This document shows, piece after piece, positions 23,773 through 32,921 of a stretch of 64,000 nucleotides of DNA. Origin of the DNA: Bacteroidetes bacterium UBA1947 (lineage in GTDB: Bacteria; Bacteroidota; Bacteroidia; Chitinophagales; Chitinophagaceae). Numbering within the stretch: the stretch's first letter is position 1; each line of letters starts with the position of its first letter. Below the pieces are notes generated by a model. That model ran no database searches and was not told the DNA's origin. It worked only from the letters and a program-made list of their open reading frames with translations. Location of the stretch: NCBI GenBank assembly GCA_002336915.1, contig DDET01000002.1:1-64000 (forward strand), in the 5' to 3' direction. A program made the position numbers and the translations under genes.

Positions 23773-25314
23773 TTACCCTCCCCAACCCTCTCTATCCAAA
23801 CTCCTGTATTGTATAGCTTCTGCAAGATGCTGGGGTTTTATGTCTTCGCTGTCTTCCAGGTCCGCTATGGTGCGGGATACTTTAAGTATGCGGTCGTAGG
23901 CGCGGGCGCTTAGGTTTAGTTTATCCATAGCGGTCTTCAGCAAGTTCTGGCCAATGCTGCTGATAACGCAGATCTCTTTCAGCAACTTGCTGCTCATCTG
24001 TGCATTGCTATATATGCCGGGGTGGGCCTCGAAACGCTTTGACTGTATATCGCGGGCTTTGATAACGCGCTCACGCACATTCGTGCTCGGCTCTGATGTT
24101 TTTTCTGCAGATAGCTCGCTGAATGCAACGGGTGTTACTTCAACATGCAGGTCTATGCGATCTAATAATGGGCCGCTTATCTTATTCAGGTATCGCTGCA
24201 CCATAACCGGTGAACAGGTGCATTCCTTCTCCGGGTGATTAAAATAACCACAGGGGCAGGGGTTCATAGAGGCTATGAGCATAAAACTGGCCGGGAACTC
24301 CATGCTTACTTTGGCGCGCGATATGGTTACGCGCCGCTCTTCCATTGGCTGGCGCATTACCTCGAGCACGGTGCGTTTGAATTCGGGCAGCTCATCCAGG
24401 AAGAGCACACCGTTATGTGCGAGTGATATCTCGCCGGGTTGGGGTATGCCGCCTCCGCCTACTAAAGCCGCATCACTCACCGTATGGTGTGGCGAGCGGA
24501 ATGGCCGCTGCGCGATGAGCGAAGTATTAACGGGTAGCTTGCCTGCTACCGAGTGAATCTTGGTTGTTTCCAGTGCTTCATGTAATGAGAGTGGCGGCAA
24601 AATAGTAGGAAGGCGCTTTGCCAGCATGGTTTTACCTGCGCCGGGAGGGCCTATCATTATCGCGTTATGCCCGCCCGCTGCAGCGATCTCCAGGGCCCGT
24701 TTTACATTCTCCTGTCCTTTTACGTCATTAAAGTCGACATCGAAATGGCTCTGGGCATCGAAGAACTCTTCCCTTGTATTCACTTTTACAGGCTGTATGC
24801 AGCCTGTGCCGTTGAAAAAGCCTATTACCTCGCTGATGTGCTCTATACCGTATACATCTATGTTATTTACCAGTGCTGCCTCGCGTGCATTCTGTTTAGG
24901 CAGCAATATGCCTTTGAATTTTTCCGCCCTGGCTTGAATAGCTATGGGCAGTGCTCCTTTAATGGGTGCCAAAGTTCCGTCGAGGGAAAGCTCACCCATG
25001 ATGATGTAGTCTTTCAACTCCTCCGCAGGTAGCTGGCCTGTTGCCGCCAGCATCCCGATGGCTATCGGGAGATCATAAGCGCTGCCTGCTTTTTTTATAT
25101 CAGCCGGGGCCATGTTCACCAATATCTTGGTACGCGGCCGTTCGTAGCCTATATTTTTCAGGGCGCTGAGGATGCGCTCTATACTTTCTTTTACTGCATT
25201 ATCGGGCAGGCCTACTATAAAGTAGGCTGTTTGCCCCCCGGGTGTGTCCACCTCCATTGTGATAGTGATCGCATCTACCCCATATACCGCGCTACCGAAA
25301 ACTTTGACCAGCAT
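23773..25314 (-). CDS. comM: YifB/ComM-family Mg-chelatase-like AAA ATPase
   Basis: The 513-residue protein has an N-terminal ribosomal-S5/LonC-like ChlI domain (about 1-170), a Mg-chelatase-type AAA+ domain with Walker A GPPGAGKTMLAKRLP and Walker B VLFLDELPEF, a zinc-type CPCGYFNHPEKECTC insert, and the C-terminal ChlI domain (LNLSARAYDRILKVSRTIADLE). ComM is a branch-migration helicase that promotes integration of incoming DNA in natural transformation. Length and motifs are complete. A matched -33/-7 promoter lies upstream. Confidence 0.95.
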   Translation of the reverse strand: MLVKVFGSAVYGVDAITITMEVDTPGGQTAYFIVGLPDNAVKESIERILSALKNIGYERPRTKILVNMAPADIKKAGSAYDLPIAIGMLAATGQLPAEELKDYIIMGELSLDGTLAPIKGALPIAIQARAEKFKGILLPKQNAREAALVNNIDVYGIEHISEVIGFFNGTGCIQPVKVNTREEFFDAQSHFDVDFNDVKGQENVKRALEIAAAGGHNAIMIGPPGAGKTMLAKRLPTILPPLSLHEALETTKIHSVAGKLPVNTSLIAQRPFRSPHHTVSDAALVGGGGIPQPGEISLAHNGVLFLDELPEFKRTVLEVMRQPMEERRVTISRAKVSMEFPASFMLIASMNPCPCGYFNHPEKECTCSPVMVQRYLNKISGPLLDRIDLHVEVTPVAFSELSAEKTSEPSTNVRERVIKARDIQSKRFEAHPGIYSNAQMSSKLLKEICVISSIGQNLLKTAMDKLNLSARAYDRILKVSRTIADLEDSEDIKPQHLAEAIQYRSLDREGWGG

Positions 25315-25649
25315 GTTGCATCCTGTTTATTTATCTACTCCTAATATACAAACTTGTATTACGATTTTGCAAAGGTACGCGCGCCAATAAGGGGTTTCAA
25401 AATCAAGATATCCACATTTTTTGGGGCTTTGATTACCCCATAGTGTTTAGTGAAATGCCCGCTTTGTCACTGTTCTTTCACATCTGTTATCAACATGCAT
25501 TTTAATAAAGCTTAGGCCTGCAAGTCAAGAGGGTAAGGGGCAGGGCAGTACGCATATTTTAATACGTCACGCTCTATTTTATTGATATACAATTCTCAAA
25601 ACTTTAATGGAAAATAAATATCAGGCATAGGTTTTGCTTAGTGGTTGGT
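25315..25649. other. Intergenic region between comM and a divergent T9SS cargo gene
   Basis: About 335 bp with no convincing gene. It holds the comM promoter on the minus strand, an inverted repeat ATACAA-ac-TTGTAT near 25346-25359 within the comM leader, and a -7-like TAGGTTTT (25628-25635) just before the plus-strand gene. Confidence 0.5.
25370..25401 (-). promoter_or_regulatory. Bacteroidota -33/-7 promoter of comM
   Basis: On the minus strand TTTG (25398-25401) and TACCTTTG (25370-25377) are separated by 20 bp, a full match to the Bacteroidota promoter form TTTG-N(17-23)-TAnnTTTG. The expected start of transcription is about 50 bp before the comM ATG. Confidence 0.7.
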
Positions 25650-27680
25650 ATGAAAAAATTCTACAGTTTAGTTTCGAGGAGGATGGCACTGGTCGCGATA
25701 GCCCTACCCATTTTCACAATGTCGGCAAGCGCGCTTAATTATACAGCGGTTATGTCGGGCAATTTTAATAACGGTGCAACATGGGGTGGTATAGCTCCTG
25801 CTGCGATCTCTACGGCAGATGTGGTAACTATACCTGCAGGACTTACGGTAACGCTTACTACCGATCAAACCTTCAACACTACTTCCCAGTTGATCGTGAA
25901 TGGTGCGCTTACATCAGGCGTTAACCCAAGCACATTGATACTTACAGGCGGTACGCTGGCAGGTAACGGTGTAATGACCATAGACAGCATGGCACTGGCA
26001 CTTGTAACAGGGTTTAACTACACAGGTAACTTAACGGTGCAGAAATTGAGCACAACGATAGCCACTATAGGCAGCGCTGCAAATATTACCGTAGGCAATA
26101 GTCTTAATGTAAGTACCGGCGCTTTTAGTATTGCAGCAGGTAACGTAACCATGGCTAACAACGCTACTATTGTAATGAACGGCGGCACAATAGCTATTAG
26201 CGGTACGGGTACAATAGGCCTTACCAATACCTACCACGTAACTTACCTTGGCGCAACTGCAGTAGCAGGTGTGGAACTGAGCGGTACAGGACTACATAAT
26301 GTAAATGTTGACCTTACATCAGGTGCTCTTACACTTTCGGGTGGCTTGAACATCAATGGTTTGCTTACGCTTACATCGGGTAACCTGGTGTTGAACGGTT
26401 ACAACTTATCTTTTGGTGCTACGGGTGATTTTTCACCTTCTGGCCTTGGTAACATCAGCTCTACGCTTGCTTCAAACATATCTGTAAATGCTGCAAACAG
26501 CATAAGCGGCGGACTGAGGTTCAATGCAGGTGCTAACACCATTAATAATCTTAGTCTTAACATGGGTACCGCTGCAAGTACAGTAAACCTGGGTTCCGAC
26601 CTGAATGTAAATGGTACAATGACCCTGGGTACAGGTATACTTACCATGAATAACCATAACCTGTCTTTCATAGGCAATGGTGATTTCGCAGCATCAGGTA
26701 CAGGTGTTATCAATGCAACGTCAGCATCTAATCTTTCTATTATTGCTGCTAATTCTTTTTCAGGTGGCATACGTTTCGCTACCACAGGCAAAACACTGAA
26801 TGGCCTGACCATAAACATGAGCAATAATACAAGTACTGTAAACTTAGGTACTGACCTTATCGTGAACGATACGCTGGCGCTTGTTTCAGGCAGGATAGAT
26901 GTGGGTACTAACGACCTTACAATTGCCGCAACAGGTAATGTTACCGGTGGTACAGCAGGCAGCTATGTGATCACAAGCAACGGCGGTAACCTGGTTATGC
27001 ACCTTGTAGCCAGCAGTGCTGATACCTTCCAGGTAGGTACAATGGCTAATTATGCACCTGCAGTAGTTGTTGCAAATGCAACATCTGCAAACAGCGACAT
27101 CAGCGTAATGGTGAAAGATGTAGTATATAGTAACGGTACCAGCGGCGATAATATCGCTACTTCAAGGTCACTGGTTGATGCAACATGGTTTATATCCAGT
27201 TCTGTAGCTACAGGTCTTAACCTGAACCTGCAGATGATGTGGAGCTCGGCTATGGAAGTAAATGGTTTTGACAGGTTGAATGCCTATGTATCCCATTATA
27301 CAGCAGGTGCATGGGATGTTCTTGCAACAAATCCATCAACTGTAGCACTTAATGGCTTGTTCACAACTACGCGTAGCAATGTTACTTCTTTGAGCCCCTT
27401 CACGGTAGCTGATAACCATGCTAACCTTGAAGTTGGTAAAATAGCAAATACAAAAACAACTGTTACAATATATCCTAACCCCGCTGTTAATACATTGAAT
27501 TTCACAAGCACTGTTTCTTTAACAGGTGCTGCGATCTATGATGTATCGGGCAGGATGGTAAAATCAGTTTCGAACATTAACAACAATAGCATCTCTATTG
27601 CTGATCTCGCTCCGGGTTACTACAACGTTCGTTTTTACGGACAGGATAATAGCTCAGTTGCAAATTTCATAAAAGAATAG
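25650..27680 (+). CDS. Secreted repetitive T9SS type A cargo protein (adhesin-like)
   Basis: A 676-residue protein from ATG 25650; a GTG three codons earlier is less likely. A signal peptide (ALVAIALPIFTMSASA) precedes a Gly/Asn/Thr-rich beta-solenoid-like region. Three related modules with a period of about 84 residues (about 252 bp in the DNA) begin near residues 232, 317 and 402; each contains LNVNGTMTLGTGILTMN-type and NISVNAANSISGGLRF-type segments. The end (about 605-676) is a type A sorting domain (VTIYPNPAVNTLNF ... LAPGYYNVRFYGQDN). The protein is probably exposed on the cell surface. Its ligand is unknown. Confidence 0.85.
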   Translation: MKKFYSLVSRRMALVAIALPIFTMSASALNYTAVMSGNFNNGATWGGIAPAAISTADVVTIPAGLTVTLTTDQTFNTTSQLIVNGALTSGVNPSTLILTGGTLAGNGVMTIDSMALALVTGFNYTGNLTVQKLSTTIATIGSAANITVGNSLNVSTGAFSIAAGNVTMANNATIVMNGGTIAISGTGTIGLTNTYHVTYLGATAVAGVELSGTGLHNVNVDLTSGALTLSGGLNINGLLTLTSGNLVLNGYNLSFGATGDFSPSGLGNISSTLASNISVNAANSISGGLRFNAGANTINNLSLNMGTAASTVNLGSDLNVNGTMTLGTGILTMNNHNLSFIGNGDFAASGTGVINATSASNLSIIAANSFSGGIRFATTGKTLNGLTINMSNNTSTVNLGTDLIVNDTLALVSGRIDVGTNDLTIAATGNVTGGTAGSYVITSNGGNLVMHLVASSADTFQVGTMANYAPAVVVANATSANSDISVMVKDVVYSNGTSGDNIATSRSLVDATWFISSSVATGLNLNLQMMWSSAMEVNGFDRLNAYVSHYTAGAWDVLATNPSTVALNGLFTTTRSNVTSLSPFTVADNHANLEVGKIANTKTTVTIYPNPAVNTLNFTSTVSLTGAAIYDVSGRMVKSVSNINNNSISIADLAPGYYNVRFYGQDNSSVANFIKE

Positions 27681-27703
27681 GTTTGGTTTTAGTGTTGAGT
27701 GGT

Positions 27704-27733
27704 AGAGCAGCCTTTCGGGGCTGCTCTTTTTTT
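27704..27733 (+). terminator. Rho-independent terminator
   Basis: Stem AGAGCAGCC/GGCTGCTCT (9 bp) with a 6-nt loop (tttcgg) followed by a long T tract. It closes the repetitive T9SS cargo gene. Confidence 0.85.
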
Positions 27734-27759
27734 GTTTTTATCTCTGAAAGAGAAAAAAG

Positions 27760-28290
27760 CTAGTCAATGACCTTATCCATAGGCACATCGTGCGCTTCCG
27801 TCGGCAGTTCTTCCAGGAGTTGAAAGGGATAGCAAATTCCTGCTTTGTAGCCCGGTTGCGTGGATAAGAAGTTATCATAGTAACCTGCACCGTAGCCAAG
27901 GCGATAATTCATTTTGTCGAAGGCGAGGCCCGGGACGATGAAAAGATCGATAGGCCCGGTATACTCTTCGTCGTGGGCGGGATGTTTGGTGCCGAAGATG
28001 CCCTCTTCCAGTTCCTGCAGTGAATGCAGGGCGAGGTTCTTTAGCTTACGGCCTTTTAGTGATTTGGGTGTTACAACTGTGATGCCCACACTCAACAGCT
28101 TTTCGAGCAAGGGGTAGATGTCTATTTCGGAACCCATGGGCAGGTAGGCATGTACAACCCTGGCCCCGCGCAATTCGATCAGTTGCTCCAATTTTGCACA
28201 GAGGGCTATATCAAGACGTGTTTTAAACACAATATCCAATGCGTCCCTTTGGGCCAGCATTTGTATTCTCAAGTCTTTCTTTTCCCGCAT
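27760..28290 (-). CDS. 5-formyltetrahydrofolate cyclo-ligase
   Basis: The 176-residue enzyme converts 5-formyl-THF to 5,10-methenyl-THF with ATP. The N-terminal KKDLRIQMLAQRDAL segment, VVHAYLPMGSEIDIYP, and the C-terminal LAFDKMNYRLGYGAGYYDNFL signature are present. The open frame extends 41 codons further, but ATG 28290 gives the usual length and N-terminus. It converges on the cargo gene and diverges from the small gene at 28366. Confidence 0.93.
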   Translation of the reverse strand: MREKKDLRIQMLAQRDALDIVFKTRLDIALCAKLEQLIELRGARVVHAYLPMGSEIDIYPLLEKLLSVGITVVTPKSLKGRKLKNLALHSLQELEEGIFGTKHPAHDEEYTGPIDLFIVPGLAFDKMNYRLGYGAGYYDNFLSTQPGYKAGICYPFQLLEELPTEAHDVPMDKVID

Positions 28291-28352
28291 TAAATTATCG
28301 TAATGTATGATGTACGCAGGGGTAAATTTAATGATTTCTCGCAGGATAGGCT

Positions 28353-28360
28353 TACCTTTA
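28353..28360 (+). promoter_or_regulatory. Candidate -7 element five bases before an ATG
   Basis: TACCTTTA matches TAnnTTTG at five of six defined positions and ends five bases before the ATG at 28366, the third such arrangement in the window that would give a leaderless mRNA. Confidence 0.4.
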
Positions 28361-28365
28361 CCACG

Positions 28366-28614
28366 ATGAGAAAAAGAATACCTAAGAAGAATGTAGCCTT
28401 TAAAGGCAAACACCTGATATCAAAGGCACCGAAAGAAGAACCTGTAGACCAGGAATATTTGAAGAAGCTACAGCTGATAGAAGACAACCATTATGACCTT
28501 GGTGAGTTTAAGCTGGAAGAATTGCTGGCCCTGCCGTACAATGAACTGCTGTTTAAGCTGCATTCTATTAAAGCGAGTGAGCCGGCCCCAAACGAGAAAA
28601 AAGACGAGGAGTAG
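28366..28614 (+). CDS. Hypothetical protein, 82 residues
   Basis: A small highly charged protein with a basic N-terminus (MRKRIPKKNVAFKGKH) and an acidic C-terminus (PNEKKDEE). A YDLGEFKLEELLALPYNELLFKL segment is likely helical. The reading frame is open upstream to 28303, but the ATG at 28366 follows a -7-like element. I do not recognise the family. A strong terminator follows 19 bp after the stop. Confidence 0.6.
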   Translation: MRKRIPKKNVAFKGKHLISKAPKEEPVDQEYLKKLQLIEDNHYDLGEFKLEELLALPYNELLFKLHSIKASEPAPNEKKDEE

Positions 28615-28633
28615 AAAATATTTTAAGCATAAA

Positions 28634-28670
28634 AAAAGCGGCATCATTCATAATGATGCCGCTTTTGAAA
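28634..28670. terminator. Bidirectional rho-independent terminator
   Basis: Perfect 15-bp stem AAAAGCGGCATCATT/AATGATGCCGCTTTT with a 3-nt loop (cat), flanked by A and T tracts. It separates the small charged protein gene from the converging DUF4382 gene. Confidence 0.85.
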
Positions 28671-28686
28671 TATAATGTGCCCTGTA

Positions 28687-29487
28687 CTAAGGAAGTAGCG
28701 TTATAGTACCCAAATTTATCTCGGTTCCGTAAGTAACCTGTATGTTAGTTTGAGTATAGGCCTGTAAGCCAAGGATACCCGGGTTTACCCACAATGTATA
28801 TGTGCCTGCAACTGCGCCACTGATGGCAAAAAAGCCATCTGCTGCATTTGGTATAGCACTCAGTGTGTCTGTGCCATTGATAGCATATACAGTTGCTACT
28901 GCATTAAGAGGAAGCACATAACCTTTTATACGGCCATTTGTTGTAGCACTGTAGGCCCTTATAACCGGCTTAAGCTTGTAAGTGCCGTTACCTGTAACTA
29001 CTATAGATTTACCTGCATCGAAATCGAGCCAAATGTCATAAGAACCGTTGGCCACAAAGGTCTGGTTTAAATTGAGCTTTACACCGCTTTCCTGTGCAGA
29101 AGGGGTGGTTAAGGCATAAGAATTGCCGTTTACAACAACCGAATTATTGTTGCCCAGGATCAGCCTTATCTGGGAAATAGTACCGGCCGAGATCGTGGTC
29201 CTCAGTAAGAGGGTATCGAGCCCGTTCCTAAATTGCATAATATCATAAATACCGGCCCTGACAGGAGCAAGCGTAACGGCACTGCTGCCGGACATGGTAA
29301 CCTCTACCTGCTGGATGTCCAGGTATACATGGTCATATGCAGATGGCCCGTCAGTAAGGTGCATATTTACAGTGGCCTTGTCATTGGGATTAGTATTTGG
29401 GTCATTTTTCTTACAAGAGCTTAAGCCCGCAACAGAACCCAGTAACACAAGAATGGCAAGCATTCGTAACTTAATTGTTTGTTTCAT
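28687..29487 (-). CDS. DUF4382 lipoprotein
   Basis: A 266-residue lipoprotein (lipobox LSSC after LVLLGSVAG). The DUF4382 domain (about 38-180) has TVNMHLTDGPSAYDHVYLDI, IYDIMQFRNGLDTLLL and ISQIRLILGNNN, the usual family blocks. A C-terminal carboxypeptidase-regulatory-like beta domain (about 185-266) follows: GRIKGYVLPLNAVATVYA ... AGTYTLWVNPG. It is probably an outer-membrane or periplasmic protein. Function unknown. Confidence 0.88.
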   Translation of the reverse strand: MKQTIKLRMLAILVLLGSVAGLSSCKKNDPNTNPNDKATVNMHLTDGPSAYDHVYLDIQQVEVTMSGSSAVTLAPVRAGIYDIMQFRNGLDTLLLRTTISAGTISQIRLILGNNNSVVVNGNSYALTTPSAQESGVKLNLNQTFVANGSYDIWLDFDAGKSIVVTGNGTYKLKPVIRAYSATTNGRIKGYVLPLNAVATVYAINGTDTLSAIPNAADGFFAISGAVAGTYTLWVNPGILGLQAYTQTNIQVTYGTEINLGTITLLP

Positions 29488-29546
29488 AAATGGTATGTTT
29501 TACTGCCAAGGTTGAAAAACCATGCCAAGCTTGCGTTGAAAAAGCT

Positions 29547-29581
29547 AAAAAAGGCGCCCCGGTACAGGAGCGCCTTTTTTT
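29547..29581 (-). terminator. Rho-independent terminator
   Basis: Stem AAAAAAGGCGC/GCGCCTTTTTT (11 bp) with a 12-nt loop, symmetrical A/T flanks, located just downstream of the M16 peptidase gene. Confidence 0.75.
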
Positions 29582-29599
29582 AAACAAGGTAATTTGCTA

Positions 29600-32530
29600 T
29601 TAGTACCCGAATATTTCTTCCAGCGTTAGTTTTTGCACCGCTCCGTATTTTTTCATATCCTCTTCTTTCACCTTTTTCTCGGACGCTACTATGCAATAAG
29701 TATAGGGCTTACCGGACATATTGTCTGTATGGAATTTCTTCAGGTCGTCGTAATTAAGCTTATCGGCATTTTCATATATCCTTTTGCGGAGGTCCTCGTT
29801 GAGGCCTTTGCGTTGTGCAGCCAGGTAATTGTAGATGATGCCATCCTTGGTAATACGATCGGTCTCAATTTCCTTTTTAAGGGCAGAGCGTGCAGTCGAC
29901 AAATTGTTCTCCAGGTGGGGCAGCGTGTTGAGCAATTCGTTCATGGCTACTATAGACTCATTGAACTTATCGGCCTGGCATCCCACATAACCCGAAATGT
30001 AGTACGGATCTTCTTTTTTGTCGGGGGTGATATAATAGGCACTTGTAGAATATGCCAGTGCCTTGCTTTCCCTAATGGTTTGAAATACAATAGCGCCCAT
30101 GCCACCACCAAAGTAATTATTGAACATGTCGATAACAGGTTGCTTGGTAGGTTCATAACCCGGAATATTGCGTACCCAGCGAATTTCGCTCTGCACCATA
30201 TCGTAATCGGCAAAGAGTACTTTATTGGCATCCTGGGTAGTGAAAGTGAATACCTTGGCTTCCCGGGCGGGTTTGAATTGGGCAGGTATCTTATGGATGC
30301 CTGAGACAGAAGCCGTCATGTCCTGTAACGATGCAGGGCCATAATAGATGATCTTATGCTCGTAGTTGTTGAGGCGATGTAAAGAACTTACCAGCTTATC
30401 GCCGGTAAGTGCATTCAGCTCCTCGTTGGTCAAAACGTTGTTGAACGGATTGTTAGCGCCATACCTTGCATAGTTAACAAGACCCTGCATGATGGTGCCT
30501 TTATTGCTTTTTGCATCAGACCTTGCTTTGGTGATACGGGCTTTCAGGGCATCGAGCGCTTTGTCGTCGGCCTGGCAATTATTCAGCAGGTCTTCGAACA
30601 GTGCGACCGCTTTATCAAAGTTCTCCTGCAGGCCGTCGATGGTAATTGTCGTGTATTCATTGCCTGCGTTCACGCTAAAACCGCATGCCAGCTTGTAAAA
30701 TTCTTTTGTGATATCCTCGGCAGTTTTATCGGCAGTGCCCAGGTATTGCAGGTATTGTGCGGCTACCCCCAGTTTTTTATTGTTCCATGTTCCCATGTTG
30801 TAGCGGTAAGTAAGGCGGAACAATCCGTTTTCTTTGTTCTGAACATACAGTACCTCGGCAGCACCCACATTACCTTTTTGCATGTCCTTGCTATAGTCTA
30901 TCCAAACAGGCTTCAGCGGAGCTATTGGCATAGCTGCTACTGCTTTTACAAAAGGAGAGCGTGCACTTGGGTTTGTTTCCACGGGCGTGATTGGTGGCTT
31001 CTGCACCTTTACAACATTCTTGTCTTCGCCCTTGCGTTTGTAAACGACCACATAATTGTCGCTAAAATATTTATTGGCAAAATCAACGATATCCTGCTTA
31101 GTAAGTTTGGAGAGCATGTCGGTATACGCTACATCGTTGCGCCAGTCTTCCTCGCCGGTGAAGGCACCCATGAGCATAGAAGCACGTGTGTTGTAATTTT
31201 CAACCTGGTACATTTTGAATTTCTTCTGGTTATTGACAATAGAAACCAGCAGGTCGTCGTCAAATTTGCCGGCTTTCAGTTTATCTATCTCACCCAGCAT
31301 CAGTGTTTTCACATCGCCCAGGCTCTGGCCCATAGTAGGCCAGCCCTGCAAGATCATGTAGCCATGGTCTATCAGTATGTCAGTACCCGCAAATGCGCGG
31401 AGGAGCAATTGTTTCTTTACCAGGTCAAGATCTATAAGGCCCGCTTTGCCATTGGTAAGCACCTGGCCTACTATGTCAGCAAGCAGCTGGTCTTTTGAGT
31501 GTATACCAGGCATACGGAACCCTATACTGACAAACTCGGCATCGGGGCCGAATACCTCTTTCTTAATAGGCGATGTAATGGGGTCTTCTTCTTCAAAAGT
31601 GTATTTCGTTACTGCCTTGGGTTTTAGTCCTGAGAAGCTCTTGTCTACCTTTTTGATCATTACATCGGGGTTAAAGTCGCCCGAAATGATGATGCCCATG
31701 TTGTTGGGCACATAGTAATTGTGGAAGTATTTTTTTATTTCGAGCATGGATGGATTTTTCAAATGCTCTATGGTACCGATCGTAGTTTGTTTGCCATAGT
31801 TATGCTTCAGGTACAGGTTGGCGAGCATCAATTCGTTAACCTTCCTGTTGTCATTATCCAATGTGCGGTTTTTCTCTTCATATACTGCTTCCAGCTCTGT
31901 ATGGAAGATACGGAATACGGGATCTGTGAACCTGTCGGACTGCACCTTCAGGAACTTATCTACTGCATTTGATGGGATGTCTTCTGTATAAACTGTTTGT
32001 TCAAATGAGGTAAAGGCATTAGTACCCTGTGCCCCCATATCGCTCATCATCTTGTCATATTCGTTGGCAATTGCATTTTTTGATGCCAGGCCCGATACCG
32101 AATCTATACGATGGTATATTTCCTTACGTTTTGCATCATCGGTAGTGTGGTTGTATTCTTCATATAGTCCGTCAATGACATCCAACAGAGGTTTTTCCCT
32201 GGCCCAATTGAGCGAGCCATAGTGCTGTGTGCCCTTGAACATCATATGCTCCAGGTAGTGCGCCAGGCCGGTATGTTCGGCGGGATCGGTCTTGCTACCC
32301 GCTTTTACGGCGATAAAAGCCTGCATACGGGGCTCCTTGCTGGTGGGGCTAAGTATTACCGTCAGCCCGTTCTTCAAAGTATAGAAGCGTGCCTGCATGG
32401 GGTCATTAGATACATATTTGTACTTATAACCTGCAGCGCTTGCTTCCTTCCACTCATAAGCGTTTTGTGCGGACGCTGCAAAGGCAATAAAAAGCAGCAA
32501 TGGCAATAAAGCCAATTTTACGGGTCTCAT
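29600..32530 (-). CDS. Exported M16 family metallopeptidase
   Basis: The 976-residue protein has a signal peptide (KLALLPLLLFIAFAASAQ) and the double M16 layout: an active N-terminal half with the inverted zinc motif HYLEH (His92, Glu95, His96) followed by the downstream glutamate in ELEAVYEEKNRT, and a C-terminal half without a zinc motif but with GGMGAIVFQTIRESKALAYS. M16 proteases act as clam-shell chambers on short peptides. It is probably periplasmic. A GTG immediately before ATG 32530 is less likely as a start. Confidence 0.93.
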   Translation of the reverse strand: MRPVKLALLPLLLFIAFAASAQNAYEWKEASAAGYKYKYVSNDPMQARFYTLKNGLTVILSPTSKEPRMQAFIAVKAGSKTDPAEHTGLAHYLEHMMFKGTQHYGSLNWAREKPLLDVIDGLYEEYNHTTDDAKRKEIYHRIDSVSGLASKNAIANEYDKMMSDMGAQGTNAFTSFEQTVYTEDIPSNAVDKFLKVQSDRFTDPVFRIFHTELEAVYEEKNRTLDNDNRKVNELMLANLYLKHNYGKQTTIGTIEHLKNPSMLEIKKYFHNYYVPNNMGIIISGDFNPDVMIKKVDKSFSGLKPKAVTKYTFEEEDPITSPIKKEVFGPDAEFVSIGFRMPGIHSKDQLLADIVGQVLTNGKAGLIDLDLVKKQLLLRAFAGTDILIDHGYMILQGWPTMGQSLGDVKTLMLGEIDKLKAGKFDDDLLVSIVNNQKKFKMYQVENYNTRASMLMGAFTGEEDWRNDVAYTDMLSKLTKQDIVDFANKYFSDNYVVVYKRKGEDKNVVKVQKPPITPVETNPSARSPFVKAVAAMPIAPLKPVWIDYSKDMQKGNVGAAEVLYVQNKENGLFRLTYRYNMGTWNNKKLGVAAQYLQYLGTADKTAEDITKEFYKLACGFSVNAGNEYTTITIDGLQENFDKAVALFEDLLNNCQADDKALDALKARITKARSDAKSNKGTIMQGLVNYARYGANNPFNNVLTNEELNALTGDKLVSSLHRLNNYEHKIIYYGPASLQDMTASVSGIHKIPAQFKPAREAKVFTFTTQDANKVLFADYDMVQSEIRWVRNIPGYEPTKQPVIDMFNNYFGGGMGAIVFQTIRESKALAYSTSAYYITPDKKEDPYYISGYVGCQADKFNESIVAMNELLNTLPHLENNLSTARSALKKEIETDRITKDGIIYNYLAAQRKGLNEDLRKRIYENADKLNYDDLKKFHTDNMSGKPYTYCIVASEKKVKEEDMKKYGAVQKLTLEEIFGY

Positions 32531-32921
32531 CACTGGAAATTTGTTTTAGGGATGAAAAATAATTCAAATGTTCCGTAAAAACTAAACCCGGGCAGGCATT
32601 GCCGAAAACACCGGCTATGAAAGGGGGCTGCAGAACATCTCTATAAATGTCTGCCTGACGTGGACGGGCAAGTTTTTGAACGACCTTCGCACTTTAGGTA
32701 CTGCGGGCTTTTGTTGTTTTATAACCTTTGCAACTTGTGTGCTCTGCGCACCGGGTACGTTGTTCTCTCCCTTGTGTTTTTCCATTTTGTCATGTGTTAG
32801 GTGGCTCCAAAATAGGCATGATATATCATGTACACAACCGTTTTTTAACGGTACCGTCTGCTCCCTCCTTTCTTACCAAAAGCGCCGAAAAGTATGATAA
32901 AGACGCGCCGGTACCGTGTTT
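32531..32921. other. Intergenic region with no supported gene
   Basis: About 390 bp between two minus-strand genes. Plus-strand frames here are rich in Cys and Phe and do not resemble a protein. I found no hairpin with a T tract and only weak promoter-like sequences on the minus strand, which would serve the M16 gene. Confidence 0.45.

Noticed and set aside
27760..28413. Longer 217-codon version of the formyl-THF cyclo-ligase gene
   Set aside because: The extra N-terminal residues are not found in the family and overlap the divergent small gene and its promoter; ATG 28290 gives the normal length.
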